DNA of 64,000 nt, taken from Podospora pseudoanserina (taxonomy: Eukaryota > Ascomycota > Sordariomycetes > Sordariales > Podosporaceae). This document shows, in pieces, positions 1 through 11,600 of this stretch. The translations under genes and the position numbers were made by a program. Numbering within the stretch: position 1 is the stretch's first letter; every line of letters starts with the position of its first letter. The notes beneath the pieces were generated by a model that saw nothing but the letters and a program-made list of their open reading frames with translations, did no database searches and was not told the origin of the DNA. The DNA lies in NCBI RefSeq assembly GCF_035222485.1, contig NC_085922.1:2185001-2249000 (forward strand), in the 5' to 3' direction.

Positions 1-269
1 AGGGGGTCTATGGATAGGGTGCTGGGCGCGAAGATTACACTTATGGGGCGGAAGAAGTCGTTGGCGGGTTTCCAGGGGAAGATACCCTCCAGAACTGGGA
101 CTGGGCCGGAGGGGTGGGGGATGAACCCCTTTTCCAAAATGGGCGGGACTAGCTCGACGAGGGTGTCGCGGTCGAATCTCTTGTTGCAAAAGTAGGAGAG
201 GTAGAGGAGGGGCAGGGCGAGGACGCCGCGGCCTAGGCGGGAGGAGAGGAGGAGGGTGAGGGTGCCCAT
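1..269 (-). CDS. Partial unknown membrane-type protein (N-terminus only)
   Basis: An ATG at 267-269 (minus strand), with A at position -3, opens a frame that stays open to the window edge, giving 89 codons. The N-terminus (MGTLTLLLSSRLGRGVLALP) is hydrophobic and could be a signal anchor. It is followed by a soluble-looking stretch rich in Pro and Phe. The rest of the gene lies outside the window. I do not recognise the family. The call rests on the uninterrupted frame, the good start context and fungal-like codon use. Confidence 0.55.
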   Translation of the reverse strand, partial: MGTLTLLLSSRLGRGVLALPLLYLSYFCNKRFDRDTLVELVPPILEKGFIPHPSGPVPVLEGIFPWKPANDFFRPISVIFAPSTLSIDP

Positions 270-858
270 TTTGAATATTGGTTGTGAGGGTTGGTAGAGA
301 AGGGGATAATCGGAGAGTGGTGGAGGGGTGGGCGGTGTTCATATGTTGGTCGTAGTGATGGTGGGGGACACAAATGGTTTTTGGAGGTTGGGGATGTTGG
401 GCTGTTTGCCAACTGCATAATCGCCAAAAGCAACCCTTTTTATAGGCTGGGTTACCGGGACAGTGGACCGGAACACCTAGACAGGAATCAACTTATCAGG
501 CTGTGAACATGGCAGCATTCGGAGGTTGCAATGAATGCCGGCTTTCAACGGGGGAGATATTGTCTCCGCCCAACTGTTCGAGGAAGGAGATCAAATAAGG
601 AAGGCCAGTTTCCTGGTACCCCGCTGGGCTTACTGATGCCTCATGCAGGATACATATTTACCCGCTGATGTGATAGCTTCGAGCAGCCAAAACGCCGTCT
701 CAAGCTAATGCTATGTTGCTGTCCCAGAAATCAAAAACCCAACTCCAACGCCACCTAGTCCAGGGAACCCTACAGGTGAGGAACCCCAGCGCTCTGCATG
801 ATCAGATTCACGATGCTCAAAAACCCTTCTCCCAGAATGAAACCCTACGTAATCACAG
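270..858. other. Gene-free stretch between two minus-strand genes
   Basis: It holds the promoter side of the partial gene (269 downward) and the 3' flank of the OPT transporter. Short open frames here have no ATG or no protein-like composition. No repeat or RNA gene was recognised. Confidence 0.5.
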
Positions 859-3133
859 TCAGCGTCTTTCATCAAACCCACTCCTCATCCAAGATGCAGA
901 GAAACTCACAGAAGCCAACACAATCAACGGTGTATCCTGCCACCCCTTGTACGACCTCCACCACCAGCTCAACAACCCACCGATTGTCCTCGCCAGTGTA
1001 AACGACGGCACATTGTACATCCCCACAGCAACCGCAATCCCGCCTGGAACCAGCGCCTGCAATCGTTTGGTTCGAGTCATCGAGGTGCGAGCCGCTGTCG
1101 TGACGGCAAACAACAAAGCTGCACCCACAGCCCACTCCTTCGCCATCGGAGGCAGTCCCTCACCCGTCACCAGCCTGGCAGTAAAGATCCAGACGTAGCC
1201 AGTAGGCACTTGGAACAAGTCTCCTGGGATAGTGTACACTGAAGTGTAGAGCTGGTAGATGAACGCGCTTGCCACAGCTCCGGCAGTAGCACCAATGACT
1301 TGTCCCCAGAACTGAGCCTTGGGGGCTGCTCCGAGTAAATGGCCGGTCTTGAGATCCTGCATCAGATCGCCGGCCTGAAGAGCGCCCTGTATTGCCTGTT
1401 AGTTAGATCCAAAGAATGTGTGAGCATCAACATACCGCCTCAGACACAGCTCCAGCAACCAAATTGATCAGGACACTCGACTTGTTCGACTGCGGAATGA
1501 TGAACGCAAAGAACAGCTGAGCAAGCTTGCTAATCCCCGAAACCGGGTTCAAGTCCGTCTCACCAAGAGCCCTCACTCCCATGATACTCAGCACCAGCGC
1601 CATAAACACCGCCGTAATAGTAGCATAAAGCGGCACCAAGTCTCCAAAAACATAGTGAATGCACCCAACGCAAAAGATGATCGAGGCAGCAAGCCCAATG
1701 CTCACCACCTTGTTGCTGATCTGCTGGTCAGGAGGCGCATCATCATGTTCCTTCTCCTCCTCAGTCTCAGCAAGCAACGGGCCTCCATCTTCCGACTCGG
1801 AAGAAGAGTCGGTCGTAAGCAGAGAGGCATACCCCTGGCGTCCTCCCGGCAGCAAATTCCTGACGCTCTTTGGCAACACCCCCTTCATCCGAGGCCAGTA
1901 CAACCTCACCGACCTGAAAGCCAAATACCCCAAGCTCACCACGGAGTCAGCAAGCATAATAGCCAACGAAACCCAAACGATCCACCCCTTACTCCCATGC
2001 TCCCAATCCGACACCGGCCCCGGAGCCCATCCCTTGTTCTTTGCCAGCGGTGACAAAACCCCCCATCCCACCACCGCACCAAGAAGCATATGCAACGTCG
2101 TCGCTGGACCCATGATAATTCCCTGTCCCACATACGCCAAACTCGGGTTGAGTGTCCAAAGCCACGTGCTCGCCGCGACACTTCCAAAGATGGGAATGTT
2201 CCTCAACACAGGCAAAAAATACGTCGCAAAAGTCGAGATGCCGGAAAGCAAAAAGCATACAATCAACAGTCTCACATTCCTCTTCCACCCCTCGGATTTC
2301 TTGTTATCCTCCTCCTCCCCATCCCTCACCTCCTCCCCCCCATAAGAACTCTCATCATCCCCAACCAAACTCGCAAACCCATGCGGGTTTTTCCTCTCCC
2401 CGCCCGCCTCCTCCACCCCCTTCGTCTGCCCATGCAGCACACTGATCAAAACCGCCGTGCTAAACCCACTCGGAAACTTCAGCTGCTCCCTAATCAGCAC
2501 CTGCCTCCTCAACGGCACCGCAAAAACAACCCCAAAAAAACACAACCCCACCCCCCAAACACACCCCCTCCACAACCCCATCCTCACCGGCCCCATTTCT
2601 TCTTCCCTGAGCAAATACTCCATCGCAGGAACAACACCAACAAACCCGCACCCCAAAGGCATGATCGCCATGCTCCCCGCCACAGTCTGAACAAGCACGT
2701 TTTCCACCGGACTGAACGGCAGGTCCCCTAATCGATCCCTCAACAACCTAAAGATCCCGAAACCGAGGAGGGAGGCGGGCATGGTCATTGTTGATACCCA
2801 GCCTGTCTGCAGGCCAAAGTACATGTTGCTGAAGCAGATTATCAGACCGACGAGGAGGCCCACCGCCAGCGCGCGGGGGGTGAAATGGCTGCCGCGAATG
2901 ATTTTTCGTTTTCGAGGCGAAGAGGAGGGGGAGGGGGAAGGGGTCAAGAGGGGGGAGGTATCGTTCAGGTCGTCATGAACCACCACTGGGATCGCCAGGC
3001 CGGACGCTGCCGAAGAAGAAGAAGAAGAAGAGGAGGAGGAGGAGGAGGGGGGAGGGGAGAAGGAGGTGAGTGATGAGGACCGTTTGCGCACCCCTCCCCC
3101 ATCATCGACAGGAGTGGTTATTGAGCCTGCCAT
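859..3133 (-). CDS. OPT-family oligopeptide/metal-chelate transporter
   Basis: Two exons, 3133..1436 and 1386..859, are joined by a 49-base intron with donor GTATGT and acceptor ATACAG, giving 741 residues. A second acceptor nine bases upstream is also in frame, but the chosen one gives the family motif SEAGALQAGDLMQDLKTG. The first ~85 residues are a cytosolic Ser/Pro-rich tail with a polyserine run. They are followed by many hydrophobic segments, including the first-helix region with NMYFGLQTGW typical of fungal OPT proteins. The acidic central loop (about 255-280) and the one near 450 look cytosolic. OPT proteins are proton-coupled carriers of small peptides, glutathione or metal chelates in the plasma or vacuolar membrane; the substrate cannot be told here. 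A GA/GT microsatellite lies just upstream of the start. Confidence 0.9.
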
Positions 3134-3264
3134 TTTGGCGTGATGAAAATCAAAAGATGAGATGAAAGGGGATGAAGAACAGATGTGAGGCCTACATCAA
3201 GACTGCCTGGCGGATTAATGATAAACAATGATGAAGATGATGCTAAATAATGAAATGTCTCGAG

Positions 3265-3320
3265 CGAGAGGGAGAGGGAGAGAGAGAGAGTGAGAGAGAG
3301 AGAGTGTGTGTGTGTGTGTG
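3265..3320. repeat. (GA)n/(GT)n compound microsatellite
   Basis: An imperfect GA tract of about 40 bases runs directly into eight GT units, about 130 bases upstream of the OPT start codon. Confidence 0.9.
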
Positions 3321-3660
3321 AAACAATCAATTGATAACACAACACACACCCGCTGAGGCACGCCACCGCTTAGTGACCAATAGGCCGCTAACCCCATCAG
3401 GAGCGGGTAAAATGCACACCCGCTAACCAATTGCAGCGTGACCACTAACACTTACACGCACACCAATCCCGGTGCTGCCTGACGTGTTCACCAGCTAGTT
3501 ACGGAGTAGTGCAACTGATGAATAAATAAGATCATGGGCAGGTTCGGGTTCTTCTCGAGATTGACTGACATGTTCAAGCAGGACTCGCAGTCACACTCTT
3601 CCCCCCTCCCCCCCAAAGAATAATCGACACCGGCCATATCCGTACCTCAAAGGCAAATTA

Positions 3661-3820
3661 ATAGGCATTTTAAACATCTTCAAAGGTCTCTTGACTGTCT
3701 GTGAAGGCCTGTCAACTCTCTTTTAAGGTCTTATAGTTCTTTGCAAGGACTACGGACTCATGTTTAAAGGGCTGTTGACTGTCTTTGAAGGCCCATAAAT
3801 TGTCTTTAAAGGCATACCTT
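3661..3820 (+). repeat. 21-base degenerate tandem repeat array, locus 1
   Basis: Unit starts fall at 3679, 3700, 3721, 3740, 3763, 3784 and 3805, so spacing is 21, 21, 19, 23, 21 and 21. The best units fit TTTGAAGGCCTATTGACTGTC, for example TTTAAAGGGCTGTTGACTGT(C) at 3763 and TTTGAAGGCCCATAAATTGT(C) at 3784. The central AGGCCT-like core is the most conserved part. There is no open frame across it. Related arrays occur at 31546-31705, 34054-34240 and 35966-36095. Confidence 0.8.
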
Positions 3821-4107
3821 ACCACATGATAACAGGTTTAACCAGACATGAGCGGGGAACAATCACAATCAAGCACCACTTTTATCACCATATGCCTCAC
3901 TCACTCAAAAGCACCAGACAACAAGAAAACATAAATCTGCTCCCTACCCATTGCTTTCTCAACGCCCTATCCCCCCAACGCCCCCCCTTATCTCTTTCCT
4001 AATACATAAATTATCACAATAAACCAAAGCCAAGCAAAAATATCACCATCAACTCAATACGCTGTTCAACCCCCTATCCACACGCTATCTTCCACCCCCT
4101 ACACACT

Positions 4108-7100
4108 CTACTCGGTAGTATCCATCTTTTCCCCTTCCCCCTCCCCCTCCCCCTCCGTAACCCCCACCAATTTCTCCTCCTTTACCCTCCTCGCCTCGGC
4201 CCTCCTCTCCTCCTTCCAGGCTTCAATCCTCTCCTTCAGCTCCGTATGCGGCACCACATCCTCGATACTCATCGGCTGCCTCGTGTACGGATCCTTCGGA
4301 TCGCTCAACAAATGCTGCACGATCGTGCTCCGGTCCACCACGTGCCTCGACGGCAACCAAACTGGATCATCCATCAGACTCCCCATGATCGGGTCCTCAA
4401 ACTCGGCCGGCGCGTCGTCAAAGTCAATCTCGGCCTGCTCCAATATCTCCTTGGCCTTTCTGAACTTCTCACACAGCCTCTCCCACGCCTGGACCTCGTG
4501 CTCATCTTTCAGATGCTTCCCCCTTAGGATCTGGGCAGTCTGCCTCATTGTCGAGTCGCGGTAGGAGCGGCCATCTCCCGCGACCGCCTCGACAAAGGCG
4601 GGGGAGGAGCCGAGGTTGAGATAAATGTCCGCAATTTCGGGCAGCAGGGTTTTGGGCGAAAAGTGGTACTTCTCGGGATTGTCGACGCGCAAGTTCTTGG
4701 ACTTGGGACCCGTCAACATGTCGAGGTTGTAGTCCAGCATGCCCGCCAGACGCTGGACAATCTCTGGCATCGTGAACGCTTCGCTCAGAGTCTTGGTAAA
4801 CAGCCTCATCATGCCGACTGTCTCATTGGCAAGCTGCATGAACGACGTGGCCCTGTTCTCGGCCTCACGCAGCTCCTCCTCCAACCTCTCCCGGTCCTGC
4901 TGCGACAGGTTTGGATTCTTCAAATCGAGCTGAAACTGGTGGATTTTGGGGAACTTCCCCAAGCCCTCATCAAGAACATACGTAGCGTCGTTCATCAAAA
5001 GGTTGACAAAGCGTACGAAGAACGACCGGTTAGACCTACCACTGGTCAGTATGACGATCAGCCTCGACCGAAAGAGAGGAAAACTCACTTGCTAGACTGC
5101 ACCAGCTGCTGCCTGTAATGGTCGTTGACCCACACACACTTTATGATCTGAAAGATCTCGTACCGAATGTTGAACTTGTCGTAGAACCCATTCTCGGTAA
5201 GCTCGCACTCAATGTAAAACTTCATAACCGCATGGAGCAGGTACTGGTTCGCAAACTTGGTGCTCGTCATCAGCTCGCCCAAGAACCCCTTGCTGAGATG
5301 ATACCTAGGCCATGTCCCCTGGTACAAGAGCGTGATCAACGACGACTTCAAGTACGGGTTCTTGACGTACTCGGACGACTCCAAAAAGGTGATGCAGAGC
5401 GCAATCAGCTCGTCCCCGACCGCATTGACAATAACCTGCGGCACCTCTCGGAAGACAAACTTGAAGTTGTCCACAACATCCTGCAACGCGTACTCGGGAA
5501 GGCACTGAAATGCCTCGGGCTGGCTGGCTGGCAGCGGGAGCGTGAGCTGCTTCTCCGGCGTGTACTCCGTCCCGCTGGCAACGCGCAAAAGCCAGACCGT
5601 GACATAGCGCATGAACAGCAGCGACCGGGCCTGCATCTTTTGCTCCAGCGATACGCCGGAGATGCACATTCTAAGAGACATGGAGGCTTCCAATATGGCC
5701 GTATACCGTTTCAGAGCATCATCCAACCGCCGAAGCTCCAAAGGTCGGCTGATCACCTTGGGCCGCTCGGCCTCCATCAGGGCAATGTTCTTTTCGAAGT
5801 GCTTAATCTCCCTGTCCAGCGTCTTGAGCTTGGCATTGGTTGCCTCGCTTCCGTAGTGGTGAGCCGCGAGAGTCAAAAAGAACACCTCGGTGATGAAGTT
5901 GTTGTCGCCCTCCAGCTTGGTCGAGTAAAATTTGTCCGACTGGGCCTGGTCGGCATTGAGCTTGGTCTCGTCCTTGATATCAATCCTTGGATTTCTCCGA
6001 AAGTAGTTGATATCGATGCGGCTGACTTTGGAGAATGTGCTGTCCATGAATGGCTCGCAGAGGTAGTCCAGAATGACGGTGACATTGATCATGAAGCCGT
6101 CCGAGGACACTTCCCTGGGATCATGCTGCATGGCTCTTCGTTTGTGGTTGACATTCATGATGTAGGCGAACCAATCCAGGACCTTATTCCGTGTCTGGTT
6201 GCTGGCGCGAATAAAGGCATTAATGATATCTCTGAGGTCGGCTTGGTGTGTGTTGAGGGTCATTTGCAGGGCGCTCTGAGACGTCGCGATATGTCTGGGG
6301 TCCATGGTGCGAGGCCCAGCAAAGTACACAGCAGCAACCTCTGGCTGCAGGGGCGATATCCTGAAGAAGGGGCCCAGAAGGGTGTTCTTCTCGATGCCCG
6401 GTGCCGATTGCGCCATCTGGAAGCACGGGTGAGCTGCCAGTTCATTCAGAAGTGGTGCATATCTGGCATATGTTTTCAGGGCCTAATAATGTCAGCACAA
6501 TCTTTTCAACCGTGCTCGTCTCGATTCACTTACATTAACATAAGGCTTGTAATCATCATTCATGGTCATTGTAGAGAGCTTGCTGCTGATATCAACCATG
6601 GCCTTGGTGAACAGCGGCGCAATGGTATCATCCTCATCGAATCGAGACACGGCCTCCCCAATGAAGTCCATACACAGCCCACTCTCGTTCTCAACCTCCT
6701 TCAAGAGATACGGAACGAGTGTGTCGTGCACGGGGCTCGATTCCCGACTTCACGCCCACAAAAGTCAGCATACCAAACAAAAAGCTGACCCGTTTTTGAC
6801 AGAAAATACCTGAACAGTTCCGGCATCGTCAACGAAAAGATGCAGTTGCTAAAGCACAATCGTCTCGCCTCCTTCAACAAGGCCTCCTTCTGGGGGGTTG
6901 GGTTCCTCAGCGCCTTAAGCGTCCGGACTACCCGCTTCCAGCAAGCCAGCAGGTACTCAAACAGTGGCTTGTCCTTTGGGTACTCTGTGGCCGCCTCCAT
7001 GATGGCCTCCTCCAGCCGGTCCTGGGACAGCTTCAGAGGGGCCACCTCGTCTGTGAGGTCCTGGCTCAGGTTGGGCAAGAATGTCAACTTGTGGCCGTGG

Positions 7101-7618
7101 GCATCTTTTGTGCATGTAGCATCCACCGTCATGCGGAAGATGGACCCCAGGATTCGGTCGGCATAGTCTTCGAAGGATTCCTGAGCTGGTGTCTGTTTCC
7201 GTGGTGGAGCTGGGGCTCCTGATGGTGAACCCTCCAGCTCCGAGGCCCGTCTTTTAGATCCCAGCTCTTCCCCGAGTATGCTGTTGACGGCCTTGTCTTT
7301 TGGGGCGGTTGCGGAGGACGGCGAAGGGGTGATGTTGATTTGTGATCGGTTCGCGATGGGAACGATGGGGGCTGCCTTCTCAGGCACGGGTGTCCCACTG
7401 GTTGGTGAGCCACCGGTTGGTGATGTGGCCGATGGGCTGTTTGCTCCCGAGCCAGCCGCGCTGCCGGGCCCACCGCCGAGCTTCTCGAGTCTTCGGCGAC
7501 GGATTGCCTCCATGGTTTCTCGGTCGGGCGCATCAGGCAGTGTCGACGCCGGGGCTGGTGGCGGGGCCGGGGCCGGGGCCGGGGCCGCTGGCGGCTGTTG
7601 TTCTTCAGTAGGATCCAT
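4108..7618 (-). CDS. UFD2: Ubiquitin conjugation factor E4 (Ufd2-type U-box ligase)
   Basis: Four exons (7618..6810, 6747..6534, 6482..5089, 5035..4108) with three 51-62-base introns give 1114 residues, close to the usual length of about 1000. The N-terminal ~130 residues are Pro/Ala-rich and disordered. The bulk is the helical Ufd2P core, and the C-terminal U-box spans about residues 1020-1080 (core DPIMGSLMDDPVWLPSRHVV), followed by an acidic tail. Phases fit at every junction. Ufd2 extends short ubiquitin chains on substrates handed over by Cdc48 and targets them to the proteasome, acting in nucleus and cytosol. A long open frame on the opposite strand is a shadow of codon bias. No neighbour is obviously linked to the function. 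Confidence 0.95.
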
Positions 7619-8381
7619 CGTGACGATTCGGCAGTCTTATTCGGCCGAGCGGGCGGTGCTGGAAAAGTCTAGGAATTGACAGCAGAAGCAGACAGATAAA
7701 AAAAAAAAAAAAGACTCTTTAAGCAATGGAGAGAGAAGATTTAACGGCAGCCACCAACACACTAGAACTTTTGCCTTGAAAGCCAAAAACCTTGGAAGTC
7801 GCCTGAAGCTCCAGAGTAAATATGGCGGGGTCGGAACTCAGCTCACGTTGGGGGGGTTGCGCTAACAACTGGAGCCTAAAGACAGCCTGGACAAAGTATT
7901 CTTGGGACGAAAATGCCCTGTCATTGACTTATGCCCGCCGCTGCTTTGGGCGCTGTGTGCGCTGGAAGCTCGCAGAAGACGCCTTTTCCGCCTTTTAAGA
8001 GAGAGCTGATGGTAGGCATTACTAATCTAACCTTATCCTTATCTTATCGTTATCGTTGCCTAGAGGGCATCACCACTTCGACATAGGTAGACTATAGCAT
8101 GTTTCTTTCTTCTTTCTATTCTTCAAGCTTCATCCTCCTTCATTATTAGTTGCTCGTCTATTTTTGTTGTTTCTACATGAAGAGACCTGCCCACAGAACA
8201 TCTCTGAATAACCTCATTACGCATACCTAATTCATGATGCAACCCATTACGTCCATAGCGCCATATCAACGATAGCCATACAACTCTCACACAGCTCATG
8301 ACTGGGCAACATTACCCTCCCGTCCATACCCAGCGCCAGAAAATATGCGATACGCTTTGATCAACATTCAACATTGTATCT
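7619..8381. other. Intergenic region, E4 promoter side
   Basis: It contains the presumed promoter and leader of the E4 ligase gene (a poly-A run near 7700 and a pyrimidine-rich stretch near 8100-8170) and the 3' flank of the RING/TRAF gene. No gene or clear repeat was seen. Confidence 0.5.
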
Positions 8382-9932
8382 TCACAGCCGGGGAGGTGGC
8401 TCTCCTCTCCCATCACTGTTCCGGCGGCTAGCTGTAGTCCGGTATGGCAGTCCGCCCTCTGTTAACCTGACAGGGAAGTTGTTGTTGATATCATTGGCGG
8501 ATGACATTTGCGACATTGACGCCATTCCAGAATTGCCCATGCCGCTTCCTGACGAGCTCACTGCTCCGGCTCGCTGCTGGAGATGGTTGTGTCTCTGCAT
8601 GTTCATCAACCAGGTAGTGTGCATGTTCAGGACGCCCACCTTGCTGCCTAGTTCGACGAGCTGCTGGTTGAGTGGCATGATCTGCTGTAGCATACTCATG
8701 GACTGGTGCGCATCCAGCTCAACTACCTGCTTGGAAAGGTCCTCCATCCGGCTTTCCAGTCGCTCGAAGCGGGCAAGCATGTAGTCTTCGGGGGAGCCCC
8801 ATGATCTATTCTCACCTGCTCCCACGTTGGAAAGGTCTGGTCTCCATTCCATGTCGTAAAAGAAAGTGGAGGGATCGGGAGCGGAGAGGTCGATTGCGTC
8901 TGCTCCGTGGGACGTATTTGGTGCCTGGCGGGAGAGTTCTCGCCGACGAGCGCGTCGTTCCTGATGCTCTCGCCGCTCCGTCTCCAAAGCCACCAAGCGA
9001 TCGGTGAGGTTGTCGATTATCCGGCGGTCCTCGGCCCGTTGCTTGAGGAGTTCCCCAATAATCTCGTAGGGGCAGCCAGTCTCATGTTCTTGAACCAGGT
9101 ACCGTTTATCGTCGACCTTGCAGCCGGCAATGTGCCACTTGCACCGTACCTGCGTTTCCAGACAGTCTTCGGCGCAGTGCTTCTCCATGCGATGGAGAAC
9201 GACGGTTGCTTCGCACGCCGAGCACTTTGTTGTTGCTCCGCTGCAGAGGAAGTCGTAGTGTGTGTTCAGATCCACCAGCGCCACCCTCTCGTCACAGTAT
9301 CGGCATGACACCTCGCGATGCATGCAGGTGCTGGCAGGCCCCTGGACGTGGCGGCGGGCAATTCTCTTCCTGCATCTGGTGTCGGGGCAGCGCACCATGG
9401 TGTGCTCGCAGCGGCGCTCATAATGGCTGTCGAGATGCTCCCGAGGGCAGATGTGATCGCAGCCCTTGTTGGGGCATTTGACTTTGAGGCGATCGAGTTG
9501 ATCTTTGATGATCAGCGGTGGGCGATGATAGTCACGCGTCTTTGTGAGCGGCTGACGGTCGATGGGACATGTTGGCTGGATGTCAAGGGCTCGGTTGATG
9601 CACCAGGCGCAGAATGTGTGACCGCATGATGTGGTTATGGGTTCATGAAATGGTGTTTTGCACACTGGGCACAGAAGCGTCTCATCTACTGTGTCGAGAT
9701 ACTCGAGGATCTGGTAGTCTATCTCGAGGAGCGCAGGGTCCTCTGGTGACGAAGGGACGACTGCGTGTGTGGTGGTGGTGATGGTGGTGGTAGCAGCAGC
9801 CTCAGGCGAGGGGGCCTGCTCAGGCGCTGAATCTAATGGAGGTGGGGTTGCCGTCGCCAGAATGGACGCGATTCTCGAGGGCTCCGACTGAGGGGGAAGC
9901 AAGCCTTCCTCTGGGGTATTTGGTGGTGGCAT
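8382..9932 (-). CDS. RING finger / TRAF-type zinc-finger protein
   Basis: A single exon of 516 residues. I chose the ATG at 9930-9932 (MPPPNTPEEG); the frame stays open further upstream but has no earlier ATG. The RING lies at about 88-125 with C88, C91, C103, H105, C108, C111, C122 and Asp125, the C3HC3D variant common in TRAF-like ligases. Cys/His-rich TRAF-type fingers follow to about residue 290, with spacing such as CPNKGCDHICPREHLDSHYE. A charged coiled coil spans about 300-345, and Ser/Met/Asn-rich tail sequence ends the protein. By family it is a probable E3 ubiquitin ligase; fungal members are poorly characterised and the substrate is unknown. Just upstream, an out-of-frame ATG (about 9952) could act as a uORF overlapping the start. 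Confidence 0.88.
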   Translation of the reverse strand: MPPPNTPEEGLLPPQSEPSRIASILATATPPPLDSAPEQAPSPEAAATTTITTTTHAVVPSSPEDPALLEIDYQILEYLDTVDETLLCPVCKTPFHEPITTSCGHTFCAWCINRALDIQPTCPIDRQPLTKTRDYHRPPLIIKDQLDRLKVKCPNKGCDHICPREHLDSHYERRCEHTMVRCPDTRCRKRIARRHVQGPASTCMHREVSCRYCDERVALVDLNTHYDFLCSGATTKCSACEATVVLHRMEKHCAEDCLETQVRCKWHIAGCKVDDKRYLVQEHETGCPYEIIGELLKQRAEDRRIIDNLTDRLVALETERREHQERRARRRELSRQAPNTSHGADAIDLSAPDPSTFFYDMEWRPDLSNVGAGENRSWGSPEDYMLARFERLESRMEDLSKQVVELDAHQSMSMLQQIMPLNQQLVELGSKVGVLNMHTTWLMNMQRHNHLQQRAGAVSSSGSGMGNSGMASMSQMSSANDINNNFPVRLTEGGLPYRTTASRRNSDGRGEPPPRL

Positions 9933-11600
9933 TGAATTGAATCTGATCGCATCGAAAACGAAATGTTGATGCAGGTGGCGGCGACGGGGACTGACCTGAA
10001 GAGGGAGGGTTGCGGCGCAATGGAGGCGGCTGGAGGTGGAAGTACCAGCTCTGCCGAGGTCACCACCTATCACCGCATCGATAGCTGATCCATGTACCCC
10101 ACTTTCAAATTATAAGGCTGACTTGGGTGTCCGCCTTTTGTCTTTCGTTTTCTCAAACACTTCAGCAAACTGAGGGTTCGACAACCGTGAAGTGGTACTT
10201 GTGCTACCTCCATATTAGCCCTCTGGATATGCCATCTGCACAGCCAAGAGCTGTATGACTTCGTCATCGCGCGCAGGACTCGATCAAAAGAGCGGGGATT
10301 TGTCCCTCCAGAACCTTGACGACTGGCCCTATCGATAAGAAAAGTGGGACCTATGAAGCTACTGGCACCCTAAGGTAGAGTGGGTAGCCAGGCCATGGCA
10401 GCAGATGGCGACATGTGATAAAAACATAGTGTTGAACTACCGCTCATGCAGTTTGTATAACTCTTCTGGAAGTTTGTCTCATCCATTCAGCTCCTAAACA
10501 CTGAGGTCATAATCAACAACACCTGTAGCTCGCCCTCCATCTAGGGTTAGGGTCTCTGTTCCTTCCCCTCTTCTTCGTTCTCCATACAACTTCTCACTAT
10601 TTTCTGGCGTGAGACGAAGGAGCGTATATGCAGCATGCATGCTACGAGCCTCGGAAGACACTATTTGCTTCCATAACATACCTCCGTCTAGGCACTGCAG
10701 TGAGATTGCAAGTCGTGCTCCATGTTGAGTGATCCTGCTGTGCTCACTAATCCCTCTCTTTTTCAGTATCACGACCACCCCGCTTCCCAGCCTCACAGCT
10801 CAAGCATAGATGAATGTTCCGTACAGCTGTGCCACAGGGACACTGAGCAAAACGTTCCGACTGTCATCGGTGATGTGGACCATGTCGTCTAACCTAACCA
10901 TTGCTGCCAAGAATCCCACCTTCTCAAGTGGCTCAACCCAGCTTCCACTCCAATAACTCTTCATCTCACTGCGTTATTAGCTCGGCTCTATGCAGTACGG
11001 GAAGAAAGCCAACCGACATTTATCAAGAAGACGGTGTGCTCTGTCAGCACTCCATTGGATATCTCTCCTTAGTCAGCCCCTTACGAGACCAGCCAGACCA
11101 GCAAGCGTGTGGCCCAGCAGCCTCAAACGAGGGCGGTAGCACAACCTTATTCGTGCTTTGAAGAAGCTCGCCGTTGTATCCGTCCTCAGCCTGTAACAAA
11201 CAGTCCCTTTGCTGCAGATAAGACCCTTGTTTCTTCTTCAGCCCTGTTTACCCCGCCGACCCCATGCAACCGTTCTAGGCCTACCTCTTGTGGATATGAT
11301 ATGAGGGATGCCTAGCTGAAGAGACACAAACGGTGCCAGTGCGTTCGTCTTCATGCAACCTAGAAGCTCACCTCAGCTATAGGGCTACACCATGTCACTC
11401 GACGGCGTCGTCCTTAGGTATAAGTGAGCCTGTTCCCACCTCTCTCTCCCTCTCTCGTGTGTGTCTGCTCTGGTCTTCCTCAACTTTCTCTAGGCTGTCT
11501 TGAGTCTTCTCAAGACATCTGATCCTTTCTTAGTTACTTCCTAAACTGGAGTATCTTGTCTTCTCTGTCCAAGACAACCGCCAACCCCAAGTTGCCCAAG
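9933..11600. other. Divergent intergenic region between RING/TRAF and calpain-like genes
   Basis: This is about 1.7 kb. The first few hundred bases are the leader and promoter of the minus-strand RING gene. The last ~200 bases before 11601 are CT-rich and look like the calpain leader. A TAGGGTTAGGG telomere-like motif sits at 10542-10552. Small open frames (for example 10494-10796, minus) start with non-ATG codons and match nothing I know. Confidence 0.5.

Larger units (their letters stand above)
3134..4107. other. Intergenic region upstream of the OPT gene
   Basis: It lies between the OPT start and the stop of the E4 ligase gene (both minus strand). It contains a GA/GT microsatellite (3265-3320) and the first 21-base repeat array (about 3661-3820), described separately. 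No gene was seen. Confidence 0.6.

Noticed and set aside
5118-6788. 556-codon open frame opposite the E4 ligase gene
   Set aside because: It runs across confirmed intron and exon boundaries of the E4 gene and has no recognisable domain; it is a shadow.
10494-10796. 100-codon minus-strand frame
   Set aside because: GTG start, no homology and no neighbouring exons; probably chance.
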